A stretch of 64,000 bases of DNA from Mesonia oceanica (GTDB lineage: Bacteria; Bacteroidota; Bacteroidia; Flavobacteriales; Flavobacteriaceae), in assembly GCF_902499555.1 (NCBI RefSeq), contig NZ_CABVMM010000005.1:62001-126000 (forward strand), read 5' to 3'. The position numbers were made by a program, and so were the translations under genes. Of the stretch, positions 1 through 8,126 are shown one piece after another (position 1 is the stretch's first letter; each line of letters begins with the position of its first letter). The notes under the pieces were generated by a model. The model did no database searches. It was given only the letters and a program-made list of their open reading frames with translations, and was not told where the DNA came from.

Positions 1-844
1 TAACACTTGATACATTCCAGTTATTAAGTGGCTGGTTAAATTGACTACTCATAAACATAAAATTCATATTTGTTACATTTGATACGTTCCAATTGTCTAT
101 TGGTTGATTGAAAATCGAAGCACTAAACATACTTTCCATATTGATTACATTAGAAACATCCCAATTATTTAAAGACTGATTAAAACTTTGATTAGAACTA
201 AACATACTTTCCATATTGGTGACATTAGAAACATTCCAATTATTAAGAGGCTGATTAAAAGCACTTGCAGCAGTAAACATATAGCTCATGTCGGTTACAT
301 TAGACACATCCCAATTATCAAGAGGCTGGTTAAAATTAGTAGCAGCAAAAAATATTCCACGCATGGAAGTGATATTCGATACGTCCCAGTTATTTATGGG
401 TTGATTAACTTCTGTTGAACTAAACATAAAGTTTAAATTAGTAGCTTGACTTAAATCTGGAGTATCTACTGCTAGAATTTGTAGATTAGAACAGCCAGCA
501 AATGCCGATTGCATAGATTGCCATGGGTTGCTTCCCCATTGGTTTATGCTTAAAATTTTATCAGCATCAGTTTGATTATCAGAAAAATATATTCTCGGGA
601 AATTTCCCGAAATAGTAACTGTGTATATTCCGGCAGAATTATAAGTATGTGTTACATCTCCGGTAATGTTATTTTCAGAATTACCGTCTCCAAAATCAAT
701 ACTGTAATCATAACCTGTCCCAGTAGTAGGAATGGTTATACTTAAATCGTTATCATTAACTTCCCATGTGGTAATGAATTCTGTTTGGGCAAAAGCAAAA
801 AAGCTAGTGGTTAGAAAGAAGAGTAATAAGTAAAAGTTTTTCAT
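1..844 (-). CDS. BspA-like surface protein with PKD-like domain, 3' end outside window (partial)
   Basis: An open frame begins with ATG at 844-842 and runs leftward without a stop to the window edge, giving 281 N-terminal residues. The start encodes a Sec signal peptide (MKNFYLLLFFLTTSFFAFA, then QTEF). Residues about 25-90 look like a PKD fold (SIDFGDGNSENN, then VTHTYNSAGIYTVTI). From about residue 140 the protein is a tandem repeat of about 30 residues built on FNQPLNNWDVSNVTNMESMF, the BspA/DUF285 surface repeat. At least five copies are visible and the array continues past the edge. Such proteins are usually exported and cell-surface attached, and some bind host or matrix proteins. The C-terminus, where a type IX sorting domain would lie, is not visible. 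The family call is strong; the ligand is unknown. Confidence 0.88.
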   Translation of the reverse strand, partial: MKNFYLLLFFLTTSFFAFAQTEFITTWEVNDNDLSITIPTTGTGYDYSIDFGDGNSENNITGDVTHTYNSAGIYTVTISGNFPRIYFSDNQTDADKILSINQWGSNPWQSMQSAFAGCSNLQILAVDTPDLSQATNLNFMFSSTEVNQPINNWDVSNITSMRGIFFAATNFNQPLDNWDVSNVTDMSYMFTAASAFNQPLNNWNVSNVTNMESMFSSNQSFNQSLNNWDVSNVINMESMFSASIFNQPIDNWNVSNVTNMNFMFMSSQFNQPLNNWNVSSV

Positions 845-1173
845 AGGATAATTATTTTGGTTCCTATAAATATAAAACAATATGTTGAGATTTTATTTGA
901 TAAATTTATGTAAAAAACTAATTTACAGTAAATTATATCGTTTGGTTTCTCAGGATACTTAAATTTATTCCTTTTGGAATCAAACTTTTACTTTCGGCTT
1001 TAATGGTTAAACTTCTTTCTTTTCTCTAGCTAATATAAGCTGAACGTTTATAAATTCAGTAAGGTTAATGGTAATTATCAACTTCTTGCTATCTACATTT
1101 TTGTCCTAATTTTGGTCGGAAGAGATTTTAGTATCAAACTAAGAAGCTTTAAAATAATTAAAAAGGTGTTGAT
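845..1173. other. Non-coding gap upstream of the BspA-like gene
   Basis: This 329-bp AT-rich stretch separates the start of the BspA-like gene from the 3' end of the ECF-associated secreted protein. I see no convincing ORF, tRNA or strong terminator. A short 5-bp hairpin (attcc tttt ggaat, 968-981) is the only local symmetry. The promoter of the BspA-like gene must lie here on the minus strand, but no clean TAnnTTTG element stands out. Confidence 0.5.
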
Positions 1174-2265
1174 TTAAGGGACTTTTTTAAAATTTATATT
1201 GGCGTAGCTATTGGATATATGAAGTTGAGTGTTACTATTTTGGTTTCTATAGTAGCCTGTGATTTTTTTGCTAAAGCTTTCTTCATAAGATTTAAGAATT
1301 TCTAGATCACTGGTGCCGCTAATTCCACCGTAAGAGGAATCAACATTAAACTGAAAATCCATTTCGGCATCAAACCCTAATTTAATTCCGGAGTAATCGG
1401 TTTTTATTTCCACATTTTTAATACCCTTCATAAGTTTATCTATACGTACCGAGCCATAAGCTTGTTTTAGGTCTAATGAAGAAAATACACGACCAATTTT
1501 CGTGCTGAGGTAGTCACCACGGGCTTCGATATTTCTCGCTTTTTCTACAGAGATGCTTCCATAATCGCAATTAAATTGAAGGTTTTCTACTTTGGAAATA
1601 TTAGAATCAGAATAATCTGCCCGTAGGTTGATGTTTTGGGCTTCCTCAATGGTAAATCCAGAATAATCAGCCTGAATAGTGGCATTGGTAATATAACCGA
1701 AATGACTATTTCTAGTATAATCGAATTTTAACGTATTACTTTCCCCTCTCAATTCACCTATATCAATTTTACCATAGTCGCAGGAAATATTTGTATTTCC
1801 TAAGAGTTTATCCATATAAATTGCTCCGTAATCATTATCGATATCTATATTGTGTTGTGCGGGCGCTTTTATCACATAATTAATCTCCATATTTACGTTA
1901 TTGCTATTCCCGAAGATCCCACTCCACCAAGATTTGTTTTCATTTTCAAAATGAGTGACTGCACTTACTTCATTACCTTTTTGGTTGAATACAACATTAA
2001 TATGATCTAATTTTTTTTGAACTTCTTCAGCATTATTGCCATTGGTTTTTATAAAGACATTAATGATAATCCGGTCTTGGTCCCAAGTAGATATATCAAT
2101 GTTTCCATAGCTGTTATCTATTTTTAGTGTCCCTTTTTGGGATACAGAAAATTCTTTCGATACTTTTTTTTCTTTGGTATGTTTCTCTTTATAATCATGA
2201 TTTGCAAAGCTTACGGCCGGAAAGAATAGGGCCAGTAAAAACAATTTATAGAGTATTGGTTTCAT
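1174..2265 (-). CDS. Secreted repetitive beta-structure protein of an ECF operon (DUF4097-like putative adhesin)
   Basis: Last gene of a three-gene operon behind an ECF sigma factor and its likely anti-sigma factor. I start it at ATG 2265, giving MKPILYKLFLLALFFPAVSFA, a clear signal peptide; an in-frame ATG at 2286 would put seven extra residues in front. The mature protein has a ladder of short strands marked by a recurring DYG/DYS motif (NDYGAIYMD, CDYGKIDI, ADYSGFTI, ADYSDSNI, CDYGSISV, TDYSGIKL, SSYGGISG), spaced roughly 18-25 residues. This resembles the DUF4097 putative-adhesin fold. It overlaps the upstream gene by 20 bp, suggesting translational coupling. It may be a periplasmic or surface output of the sigma system; exact function unknown. 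Confidence 0.75.
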   Translation of the reverse strand: MKPILYKLFLLALFFPAVSFANHDYKEKHTKEKKVSKEFSVSQKGTLKIDNSYGNIDISTWDQDRIIINVFIKTNGNNAEEVQKKLDHINVVFNQKGNEVSAVTHFENENKSWWSGIFGNSNNVNMEINYVIKAPAQHNIDIDNDYGAIYMDKLLGNTNISCDYGKIDIGELRGESNTLKFDYTRNSHFGYITNATIQADYSGFTIEEAQNINLRADYSDSNISKVENLQFNCDYGSISVEKARNIEARGDYLSTKIGRVFSSLDLKQAYGSVRIDKLMKGIKNVEIKTDYSGIKLGFDAEMDFQFNVDSSYGGISGTSDLEILKSYEESFSKKITGYYRNQNSNTQLHISNSYANINFKKVP

Positions 2266-2797
2266 TTTTATAAATTTTAAGTTCATTAATTCTTTGTGTT
2301 TGTTCTAGTACTTGTTTTAAAAGATCAATTCTTTGTTGAAAATTATTGATCATGGCAAAAATTACGCGTTTATCTTTTCCACTTTTTAAAAGGTCTTTTT
2401 TTAATTTGTCGTATTCTTTTTCTAAGGTCTGCATTTGTACCAATGCATCGTTGATAATTTGACTGGTTGCTGGTGTTCTTTTATCTTCTATAGATTTAAG
2501 TTCTTGCTCAATAAGGTTACTATAGAAATTTTGAGTTTTTTTCATTTCCGGTGAAACACTGGCTAAATCTCCTTCTTTGTAAAAAGAAAATGAATTAAAG
2601 CTTGTACCCATTACAAGTAAACCAATTAGCAATGCAGCTGCGACACCGCCTAGTGAGAACCATAATACTTTTACTTTATTGGTTTTAGGTTGGTACTGTT
2701 TTAATTTGGTATGAAAACGGTCTTCGTGTCCCGAAGTAGGTTCAGCCGTATCAAAATTTAAGTTCTTTAACTCTTCAAAAAAATCATCATTTTTCAT
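2246..2797 (-). CDS. Probable membrane-bound anti-sigma factor
   Basis: A 183-residue protein with an acidic N-terminal cytoplasmic region (MKNDDFFEELKNLNFDTAEP, then GHEDRFHTKLKQ), one transmembrane helix at about residues 44-64 (VLWFSLGGVAAALLIGLLVMG), and a periplasmic C-terminal part rich in charged helix (residues 85-180). The N-terminal GHExRFxxKL pattern is common in Bacteroidetes ECF anti-sigma-like proteins. It overlaps the sigma gene by 11 bp and the secreted-protein gene downstream by 20 bp, so the three are co-transcribed. No zinc-binding anti-sigma HxxxCxxC motif is present. Anti-sigma role is inferred from topology and context. Confidence 0.7.
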   Translation of the reverse strand: MKNDDFFEELKNLNFDTAEPTSGHEDRFHTKLKQYQPKTNKVKVLWFSLGGVAAALLIGLLVMGTSFNSFSFYKEGDLASVSPEMKKTQNFYSNLIEQELKSIEDKRTPATSQIINDALVQMQTLEKEYDKLKKDLLKSGKDKRVIFAMINNFQQRIDLLKQVLEQTQRINELKIYKNETNTL

Positions 2798-3344
2798 CTT
2801 TCATCATTTTTTTTCTTAAACTCTCTTTTGCACGAGAAATGGTTGTCCTGCAATTGGCATAGGAGATATTTAAAATTTCTCCTATTTCTTCATAGTCGTA
2901 TCCCTCAATAAGGTGAAGTGTGAGGCAAATTCTATAATTTTCTTTAAGTTCCTGCATTTTGTGCAAGACTAGTTTTATCTTTTGGTTTTGGATATCATCA
3001 TTCGTTATTCCTGTATTTTCCTCGATTTCATTTTGAAGATAATCCTTATAGTTTACTTCTTCGTACCTCGACTTTTTTTGATGAGCATTAATACTATTAT
3101 TAACTACAATCCTTTTCAGCCAAGCTCCAAATGTGGCATCTCCCTTATAAGAGTTTATTTTTGCAAAAGCACTTAGAAAGGATTCTTGCATGATATCTTC
3201 TGCTTCAGCACTATGGTGAACAATTCTTAGTGCTGTATTATACATCGCTTTATAATACCTATTGTAAACTTGCAGTTGAGCTTTTTGGTCTCCTTTACGA
3301 CAGTCCTTAATAAGATCGTTAATATGGGTAATGGTCGGTTGCAA
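2787..3344 (-). CDS. ECF-type RNA polymerase sigma factor
   Basis: A 185-residue sigma-70 family protein with region 2 (residues about 25-90: YNRYYKAMYNTALRIVHHSAEAEDIMQESFLSAF) and region 4 (residues about 120-180: LKENYRICLTLHLIEGYDYEEIGEILNI, then NCRTTISRAKESLRKKM). No region 1.1 or region 3, as expected for the extracytoplasmic-function class. It heads the operon with an anti-sigma-like protein and a repetitive secreted protein, so it probably responds to an envelope signal. No autoregulatory promoter could be assigned in the 220 bp upstream. Confidence 0.92.
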   Translation of the reverse strand: MQPTITHINDLIKDCRKGDQKAQLQVYNRYYKAMYNTALRIVHHSAEAEDIMQESFLSAFAKINSYKGDATFGAWLKRIVVNNSINAHQKKSRYEEVNYKDYLQNEIEENTGITNDDIQNQKIKLVLHKMQELKENYRICLTLHLIEGYDYEEIGEILNISYANCRTTISRAKESLRKKMMKDEK

Positions 3345-3500
3345 AAATTAACTTGTTTCTATTATAAAGATATGGCTTGTTGCGGTTTGTTACAGTTTGA
3401 ATAGTTTTTTTTATATCTGCTATGTGTGATAATGGAAATTTACTTTATTTTAAACCTATTTGTTGGGTAGGAAGAGTAATCATGAGTTTTGAAAATCTTT

Positions 3501-3539
3501 TAAAAACAAAAAACTCAGAATTTAATACAATTCTGAGTT
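3501..3539 (-). terminator. Rho-independent terminator after acyl-CoA ligase gene
   Basis: An 11-bp perfect stem (aactcagaatt 3512-3522 with aattctgagtt 3529-3539) and 6-nt loop. Read on the minus strand it is followed by a T-rich run (A run at 3501-3511). It lies 26 bp past the stop of the ligase gene. Confidence 0.85.
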
Positions 3540-3564
3540 ATGATTATTTTTTTGAATAAATTTT

Positions 3565-5352
3565 TTAAGAGTTAGGATGACCGTAGATATCGTTGTAAAG
3601 ATCTTTGTATTTTTCTTTAATTACTTTACGCTTCATTTTCATAGTAGGGGTAAGGTGTTCTGATTCTACTAACCAAACATCTGGTGTTAATCTAAATTGT
3701 TTTACACGTTCCCATTTCCCAAAGCGTTCATTGTAAAAATCTACTTCTTGCTGAATCCTTTCAATAACATCACTGTTTTTAACTATTTCTTCATTAGAAT
3801 CACCTAATTTTATTTTCTTGCGCTTAGCCCAGTCTTCTATAAATTCGAAGTTGGGTTGTATTAAAGCTGCGGGCATTTTCTCACCTTCACCAACCACCAT
3901 AATTTGGTCTATAAACCGCGATTGTTTCATTGCATTTTCTATAAGTTGAGGTGCAATGTATTTACCACCGGAGGTTTTAAACATTTCTTTTTTACGATCG
4001 GTGATTTTTAAGAAACCATCAGCATCCACTTGTCCTATATCACCAGTATGAAAGTATTTATCTTCGGTAAGAACTTCATTGGTTTTTTCTTCATCTTTGT
4101 AATAACCAATCATTACTTGGGGCCCTTGAATCATAATTTCCCCGTCATCTGCAATTTTTATATTTGTATCAGGTAATGGTTTTCCAACTGTTCCTACTTT
4201 AAATCCGTGGTTACGCATATCATTAACGGCAACAACCGGAGAAGTTTCTGTTAGCCCGTAGCCTTCCATAACACCGATTCCTGCAGCATTGAAAACCCGA
4301 GCTAATCTGGGTTGAAGTGCAGCACTTCCGGAAGCAATTACATTTAATCTTCCTCCTAAAGCGTCTTGCCATTTGCTAAAGATGAGTTTCCGAGCGATTT
4401 TGAGTCTAAACTCATACCACCAACCATTATTTTCATAAGGTTCCCATTCTAATCCTAATTCTACTGCCCAATAAAATAGTTTATGTTTAATTCCAGATAA
4501 TTCTGAACCTTTTGCGATAATCTTATCATAAACTTTTTCCAAAAGACGGGGGACAGCCGACATCACATGCGGACGAACTTCTTTGAGGTTCTCGCTGATT
4601 TTATCGATAGATTCAGCAAAATAAATACTTACCCCGGCATATTGGTACATATAAAGCAACATCCGTTCATAAATATGGCAAACCGGTAAAAAACTAATAG
4701 CCACGTTGCTTCCTTCTTTTAAGGGAAGACGGGTGGCACTATTGATGGCATTACTGGTGATATTTTTATGGGATAGCATAACCCCTTTAGGTTTTCCGGT
4801 AGTTCCTGAAGTATAAATAATCGTTGCTAAATCATCTTCTGTAATAGAATCTTTGATGCGTTCTACTTCTCCTTGGTTACTTTCATCTTCCCCGAGTTCT
4901 AAAAGTTCTGACCAGTTTTTTGTGTTTGAAATTTTATCGAATGAATAAACTTCTTTCAAGCTAGGAACACGATCTTTTATTTTGTTGACTTTAGCGAGTA
5001 CCTCTTCATCTGAAACAAAACAGTATTTAGATTCGCTATGGTTTAAAACATATTCATATTCTTCTTCAGAAATAGTAGGATAGATAGGGACATCCTGAGC
5101 ACCTACTTGTAGAATACCGATATCCATGATATTCCACTCGGTTCTGTTAGAAGTAGATATCAACGCAATTTTATCATTTGCATTTATTCCCATTCTTAGT
5201 AAAGCTCTACTTATTTTGTTGGCTTTTGCTACGTATTCTTCAGTTGAAGTACCTATCCACTCGCCGTTATATTTGGTAACAAGCGACTTGTTTAGATTGA
5301 ATTTTTCTAACTGATAATATGGGAAATCGAATAATCTTTTAATTTCAGTCAT
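3565..5352 (-). CDS. fadD: Long-chain acyl-CoA synthetase (AMP-forming ligase)
   Basis: A 595-residue member of the adenylate-forming (ANL) superfamily that activates fatty acids to acyl-CoA using ATP. The P-loop-like motif IIYTSGTTGKPKGVMLSH is at about residues 178-195, followed by the A5 motif (GYGLTETSPV, about residue 350), the A7 motif (YFHTGDIG) and the hinge/A8 motif (ITDRKKEMFKTSGGKYIAP, about residue 455). Length and the GKYIAP variant fit the bacterial long-chain group related to FAA1/FadD15 rather than short acetyl-CoA synthetases. It is transcribed alone, with its own terminator. No membrane helices or signal peptide, so cytosolic or peripheral to the inner membrane. Chain-length preference cannot be read from sequence. 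Confidence 0.92.
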   Translation of the reverse strand: MTEIKRLFDFPYYQLEKFNLNKSLVTKYNGEWIGTSTEEYVAKANKISRALLRMGINANDKIALISTSNRTEWNIMDIGILQVGAQDVPIYPTISEEEYEYVLNHSESKYCFVSDEEVLAKVNKIKDRVPSLKEVYSFDKISNTKNWSELLELGEDESNQGEVERIKDSITEDDLATIIYTSGTTGKPKGVMLSHKNITSNAINSATRLPLKEGSNVAISFLPVCHIYERMLLYMYQYAGVSIYFAESIDKISENLKEVRPHVMSAVPRLLEKVYDKIIAKGSELSGIKHKLFYWAVELGLEWEPYENNGWWYEFRLKIARKLIFSKWQDALGGRLNVIASGSAALQPRLARVFNAAGIGVMEGYGLTETSPVVAVNDMRNHGFKVGTVGKPLPDTNIKIADDGEIMIQGPQVMIGYYKDEEKTNEVLTEDKYFHTGDIGQVDADGFLKITDRKKEMFKTSGGKYIAPQLIENAMKQSRFIDQIMVVGEGEKMPAALIQPNFEFIEDWAKRKKIKLGDSNEEIVKNSDVIERIQQEVDFYNERFGKWERVKQFRLTPDVWLVESEHLTPTMKMKRKVIKEKYKDLYNDIYGHPNS

Positions 5353-5550
5353 AGGGGGAAATCAATTTGTACACTGCAAAATATAAAATAAACTGTTTAA
5401 TTTATATTAAATTTATAAAAAAACCTTCCTAAAATTATTCAATTAACTAATTCTGATTTTTTTTTGGGAAAATTTTTAAAGATTCATAAAACAAATTAAT
5501 ATTCTAAATTAATTATTAGAAAATCTTACAAGTTTTGAATGTTATGAAAT

Positions 5551-5580
5551 AAAAAAGCTGAATTAAATTTAATTCAGCTT
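5551..5580 (-). terminator. Rho-independent terminator after small lipoprotein gene
   Basis: Palindrome aagctgaatt (5555-5564) / aattcagctt (5571-5580) with loop aaattt. On the minus strand it is followed by a T run (A run 5551-5556). It sits 25 bp beyond the stop codon of the lipoprotein gene at 5605. Confidence 0.85.
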
Positions 5581-5604
5581 TATAAAGTTAAGTTTATGAG
5601 ATGT

Positions 5605-6216
5605 TTATTCCTCTACTTTTAAAACCAAGGTTTCGTAGCTATCAGATTTAATACCTATTAAACCGTATTTTGTTTGGCCCTTAGGAATTTCCATTCCATA
5701 GATATCATAATGCATCAGTTCTTCTTTAAAATTCTTATTTGCACCACTGGCCCCTAAAAGGTTTCCTGCCGCAAGACCAGGTCCTACAATTAATCCAATA
5801 GGGACAGAGTCTTCTGTTTCTCCTCTAGAATTAGTTGTGTATAAGTTTAATGGGGTAAGCAATAAATAGAATAAATAAAAAGCGGGTTTTTGTTTAAGTT
5901 CGTCAAAAACCTTTTCCGACTCTAAAATATGAATGTCATTGCCATTGTCAAAAGCTAATTTCATATCCCTACCAAGCGTTAAATCACGGTCAGAGTTATT
6001 AGTAATTTTAACTGCTACTACTTTTATATCTTTATTTTCTTCTTTTTTTGCATACTTTTTATGAAGTAAATCATATTTATATTCTAAGCTTACATCCTTA
6101 TTTTCGTTCTTTGAAACGTAATTTATTTTTTCTGGATTAATAAGTTTATACTTTGAAGCACAACTTGTTAATAAGGTTAAAATAAGGCATAGGGAAATGG
6201 GTAGAATTCTTTTCAT
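5605..6216 (-). CDS. Lipoprotein of unknown function
   Basis: A 203-residue protein starting MKRILPISLCLILTLLTSC, a lipoprotein signal peptide with the lipobox LTSC, so the mature protein is lipid-anchored at Cys19. Residues about 45-100 (LEYKYDLLHKKYAKKEENK, then VVAVKITNNSDRDLTLG) have the look of a beta-sandwich domain. A glycine-rich hydrophobic stretch near residues 138-158 (VPIGLIVGPGLAAGNLLGASG) could be membrane-associated. It stands alone with its own terminator. I do not recognise a family. Confidence 0.7.
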   Translation of the reverse strand: MKRILPISLCLILTLLTSCASKYKLINPEKINYVSKNENKDVSLEYKYDLLHKKYAKKEENKDIKVVAVKITNNSDRDLTLGRDMKLAFDNGNDIHILESEKVFDELKQKPAFYLFYLLLTPLNLYTTNSRGETEDSVPIGLIVGPGLAAGNLLGASGANKNFKEELMHYDIYGMEIPKGQTKYGLIGIKSDSYETLVLKVEE

Positions 6217-6283
6217 TCTTGTAAATAATTGTTAATGATAAGTTAAATTTTATATATGCAATTATAGCAATTATTTAGAATTT

Positions 6284-6460
6284 CTCAAATCATTTTCTAG
6301 TATTTACAAAAGCTTATAGCCCAAGGTCTAACTTGATTTTCTTTTCGGTATTTTGGATAATATAGCCATGCTCAGTTCGAACTAAAAATAGAATGCTTTG
6401 TGGGGTATTAATTCTAAATGATAATAAGGATCTTCAGTGAGCATGGCTTTAGGTAAATTA
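6284..6460 (-). pseudogene. Decayed duplicate of the purL 3' end
   Basis: This intergenic stretch aligns with the last part of purL (8127-8300) in the same orientation. Matches include ATTTACAAAAGCTT (6301-6314 versus 8154-8167), CTTTTCGGT, TTTTGGATAATAT and GTGAGCAT. It would encode roughly the last 55 PurL residues (from about residue 1172) but contains small insertions (for example an extra c near 6320 and a few bases near 6368) that break the frame. No start codon or complete gene is associated with it. Together with the intact purL end it brackets the glycosyltransferase gene, suggesting that a segment entered beside purL and left the original or duplicated gene end behind. Confidence 0.8.
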
Positions 6461-6524
6461 TTGAAATTTAATTATTTGTTGGATTATCAAAAGGAATTCA
6501 TTATGATATATATTATTGCTGACT

Positions 6525-7916
6525 TTAATTTTTATTTAAAGTAATAGCTATTTTTTTCTGAGGTAATTCTCTTGTTAACCAACCACTTTTACTTGCTGTA
6601 GCAATCGCATAAGGCGTAATCCAGAATAAAGTAAAGGTGTAAAATATGCTGTAAGGATATGCCCAAAATGAGTCTGATAGTTCGTGCTTTTTAGCATAAA
6701 ATATAGCCTGAACACTAGACAAAACTAATATACTTACAAGTGCTGATGTTATAAACAATAGAGGTGAAGAAATCACAAAATAAAGCATTACCAATAACAA
6801 AGGGTAAGCAAGTAATATTTTTATCCACTGATTTAATAATAATATTCTCGTACCTAATTTAGCTCCTTCTCTAAAGTTTTTAAAAGCAAATTTACTCATG
6901 GCTATGTTTTCTCTAACATTACTTCTTTCCCAACGAATAAACATTTTATACAAGTTTTTGTATCGTTCTGGAATGTTAGTAAACACAAGTGCATTACGTT
7001 GAAATAAAACATGGTAACCTTGCTTTAAAATCATATTGGTCATCGCACGATCTTCACCAATATCTGAAGGTTGACCATTAAATTTTTGATTAATCCAGTC
7101 TGAAAGACAGTTGAAAACAGCTTCTTTACGATAAGCCGCTAAAGCTCCAGGCGTACACATTACGGTGCCCAATGTACTTTGTGCTGAACGTACAAATTCA
7201 AAGCTAAATGCAAAACTTACATTCAGCATTCTAGGGATAAGTGCTTTTTTACGATTTAGAACTCTAACATTTCCTGCAACAGCACCACATTTTTGATTTC
7301 CAACAAATGGACTAACCATATTTCTAAGTGTATTTTTTTGTACAATAGAATCACTATCTACGGTAATGAAAATATCGCCAGTACCTAACTTAAATCCTCT
7401 ATACAATGCGTGTCTTTTTCCTTTATTTTTAGGTTGTTGGTAAATTGTTAAACGTTCACCTAGTTCATTTTTAGCTTTAAGCATCCAATTCCATGTATCA
7501 TCTGCGCTACCATCATCTATTGAAATTAGTTGCATCTTTTCTTCGGGATAATCACTTTCAGCTAAACTGATCAAAGTTTTATAGACTAACTCCCCTTCAT
7601 TGTATGCGGGTACAATTATGGTACAAGTTGGGAGAGATTCATTAGCAACCGGTTTGACTACTTTATATTTTAAGTATAAAACAAATAGGTAGACTAAAAA
7701 ACTAATCTGTATTGCCAACAAGGTAAAGCCAACATATTTTAAAATATTGTCAAAGTTGGTCATTTTTTCTAAATGAATTTCTTGGAAATAGGGATAGAAA
7801 AAATAAGAAACTGCTAAAGCTCCAAAAAGCAATAGAAAAGTACCCAATAATACTAATTGATTAGGAGAGTTTGAATTTTTTTTCGGGGATGGGGTTGCTT
7901 CTTTTTTCATTTCCAT
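6525..7916 (-). CDS. GT2-family membrane glycosyltransferase (hyaluronan/chitin/poly-GlcNAc synthase-like)
   Basis: A 463-residue processive-type family 2 glycosyltransferase. Two N-terminal membrane helices (residues about 20-42 and 60-85) precede a cytosolic GT-A domain with IIVPAYNEGE, ISIDDGSADDTW, VDSDS (DxD metal/nucleotide site), GEDRAMTN (catalytic ED) and RWERSNVR (a QxxRW-like acceptor motif). Three or four further helices follow (about residues 355-450). This layout fits synthases that extend and export a beta-linked polysaccharide. The gene stands alone between a decayed purL fragment and purL itself, so it may have been acquired. Product polymer cannot be told from sequence. Confidence 0.85.
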   Translation of the reverse strand: MEMKKEATPSPKKNSNSPNQLVLLGTFLLLFGALAVSYFFYPYFQEIHLEKMTNFDNILKYVGFTLLAIQISFLVYLFVLYLKYKVVKPVANESLPTCTIIVPAYNEGELVYKTLISLAESDYPEEKMQLISIDDGSADDTWNWMLKAKNELGERLTIYQQPKNKGKRHALYRGFKLGTGDIFITVDSDSIVQKNTLRNMVSPFVGNQKCGAVAGNVRVLNRKKALIPRMLNVSFAFSFEFVRSAQSTLGTVMCTPGALAAYRKEAVFNCLSDWINQKFNGQPSDIGEDRAMTNMILKQGYHVLFQRNALVFTNIPERYKNLYKMFIRWERSNVRENIAMSKFAFKNFREGAKLGTRILLLNQWIKILLAYPLLLVMLYFVISSPLLFITSALVSILVLSSVQAIFYAKKHELSDSFWAYPYSIFYTFTLFWITPYAIATASKSGWLTRELPQKKIAITLNKN

Positions 7917-8030
7917 AAGTAATTTTTTAGTTTGTACAACATTAGATTTGATATAGCTTATTCTAATGATGTGCCATTAATTTATTTTGCTAAAAAACAG
8001 TGCTTTATGGAAATGGTTGTTTGTAAGAAC

Positions 8031-8059
8031 TGTGGAAGAATTCCACAAAAAGTGTGGAA
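8031..8059. repeat. Three alternating copies of a 7-mer inverted repeat
   Basis: The 7-mer tgtggaa occurs at 8031-8037 and 8053-8059, with its complement ttccaca at 8041-8047 between them. The middle copy can pair with either neighbour, giving two mutually exclusive hairpins. It lies upstream of the glycosyltransferase start and downstream of the purL terminator. Confidence 0.6.
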
Positions 8060-8063
8060 TTAA

Positions 8064-8101
8064 GATCAAAAAAAACGCTTGAGAGGAAATCTCAAGCGTT
8101 T
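8064..8101 (-). terminator. purL terminator
   Basis: A 12-bp perfect stem aaacgcttgaga (8073-8084) / tctcaagcgttt (8090-8101) with loop ggaaa, followed on the minus strand by a T run (A run from 8068). It lies 26 bp after the purL stop. Confidence 0.9.
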
Positions 8102-8126
8102 ATGATTATTCATGATTTCTTATAAA

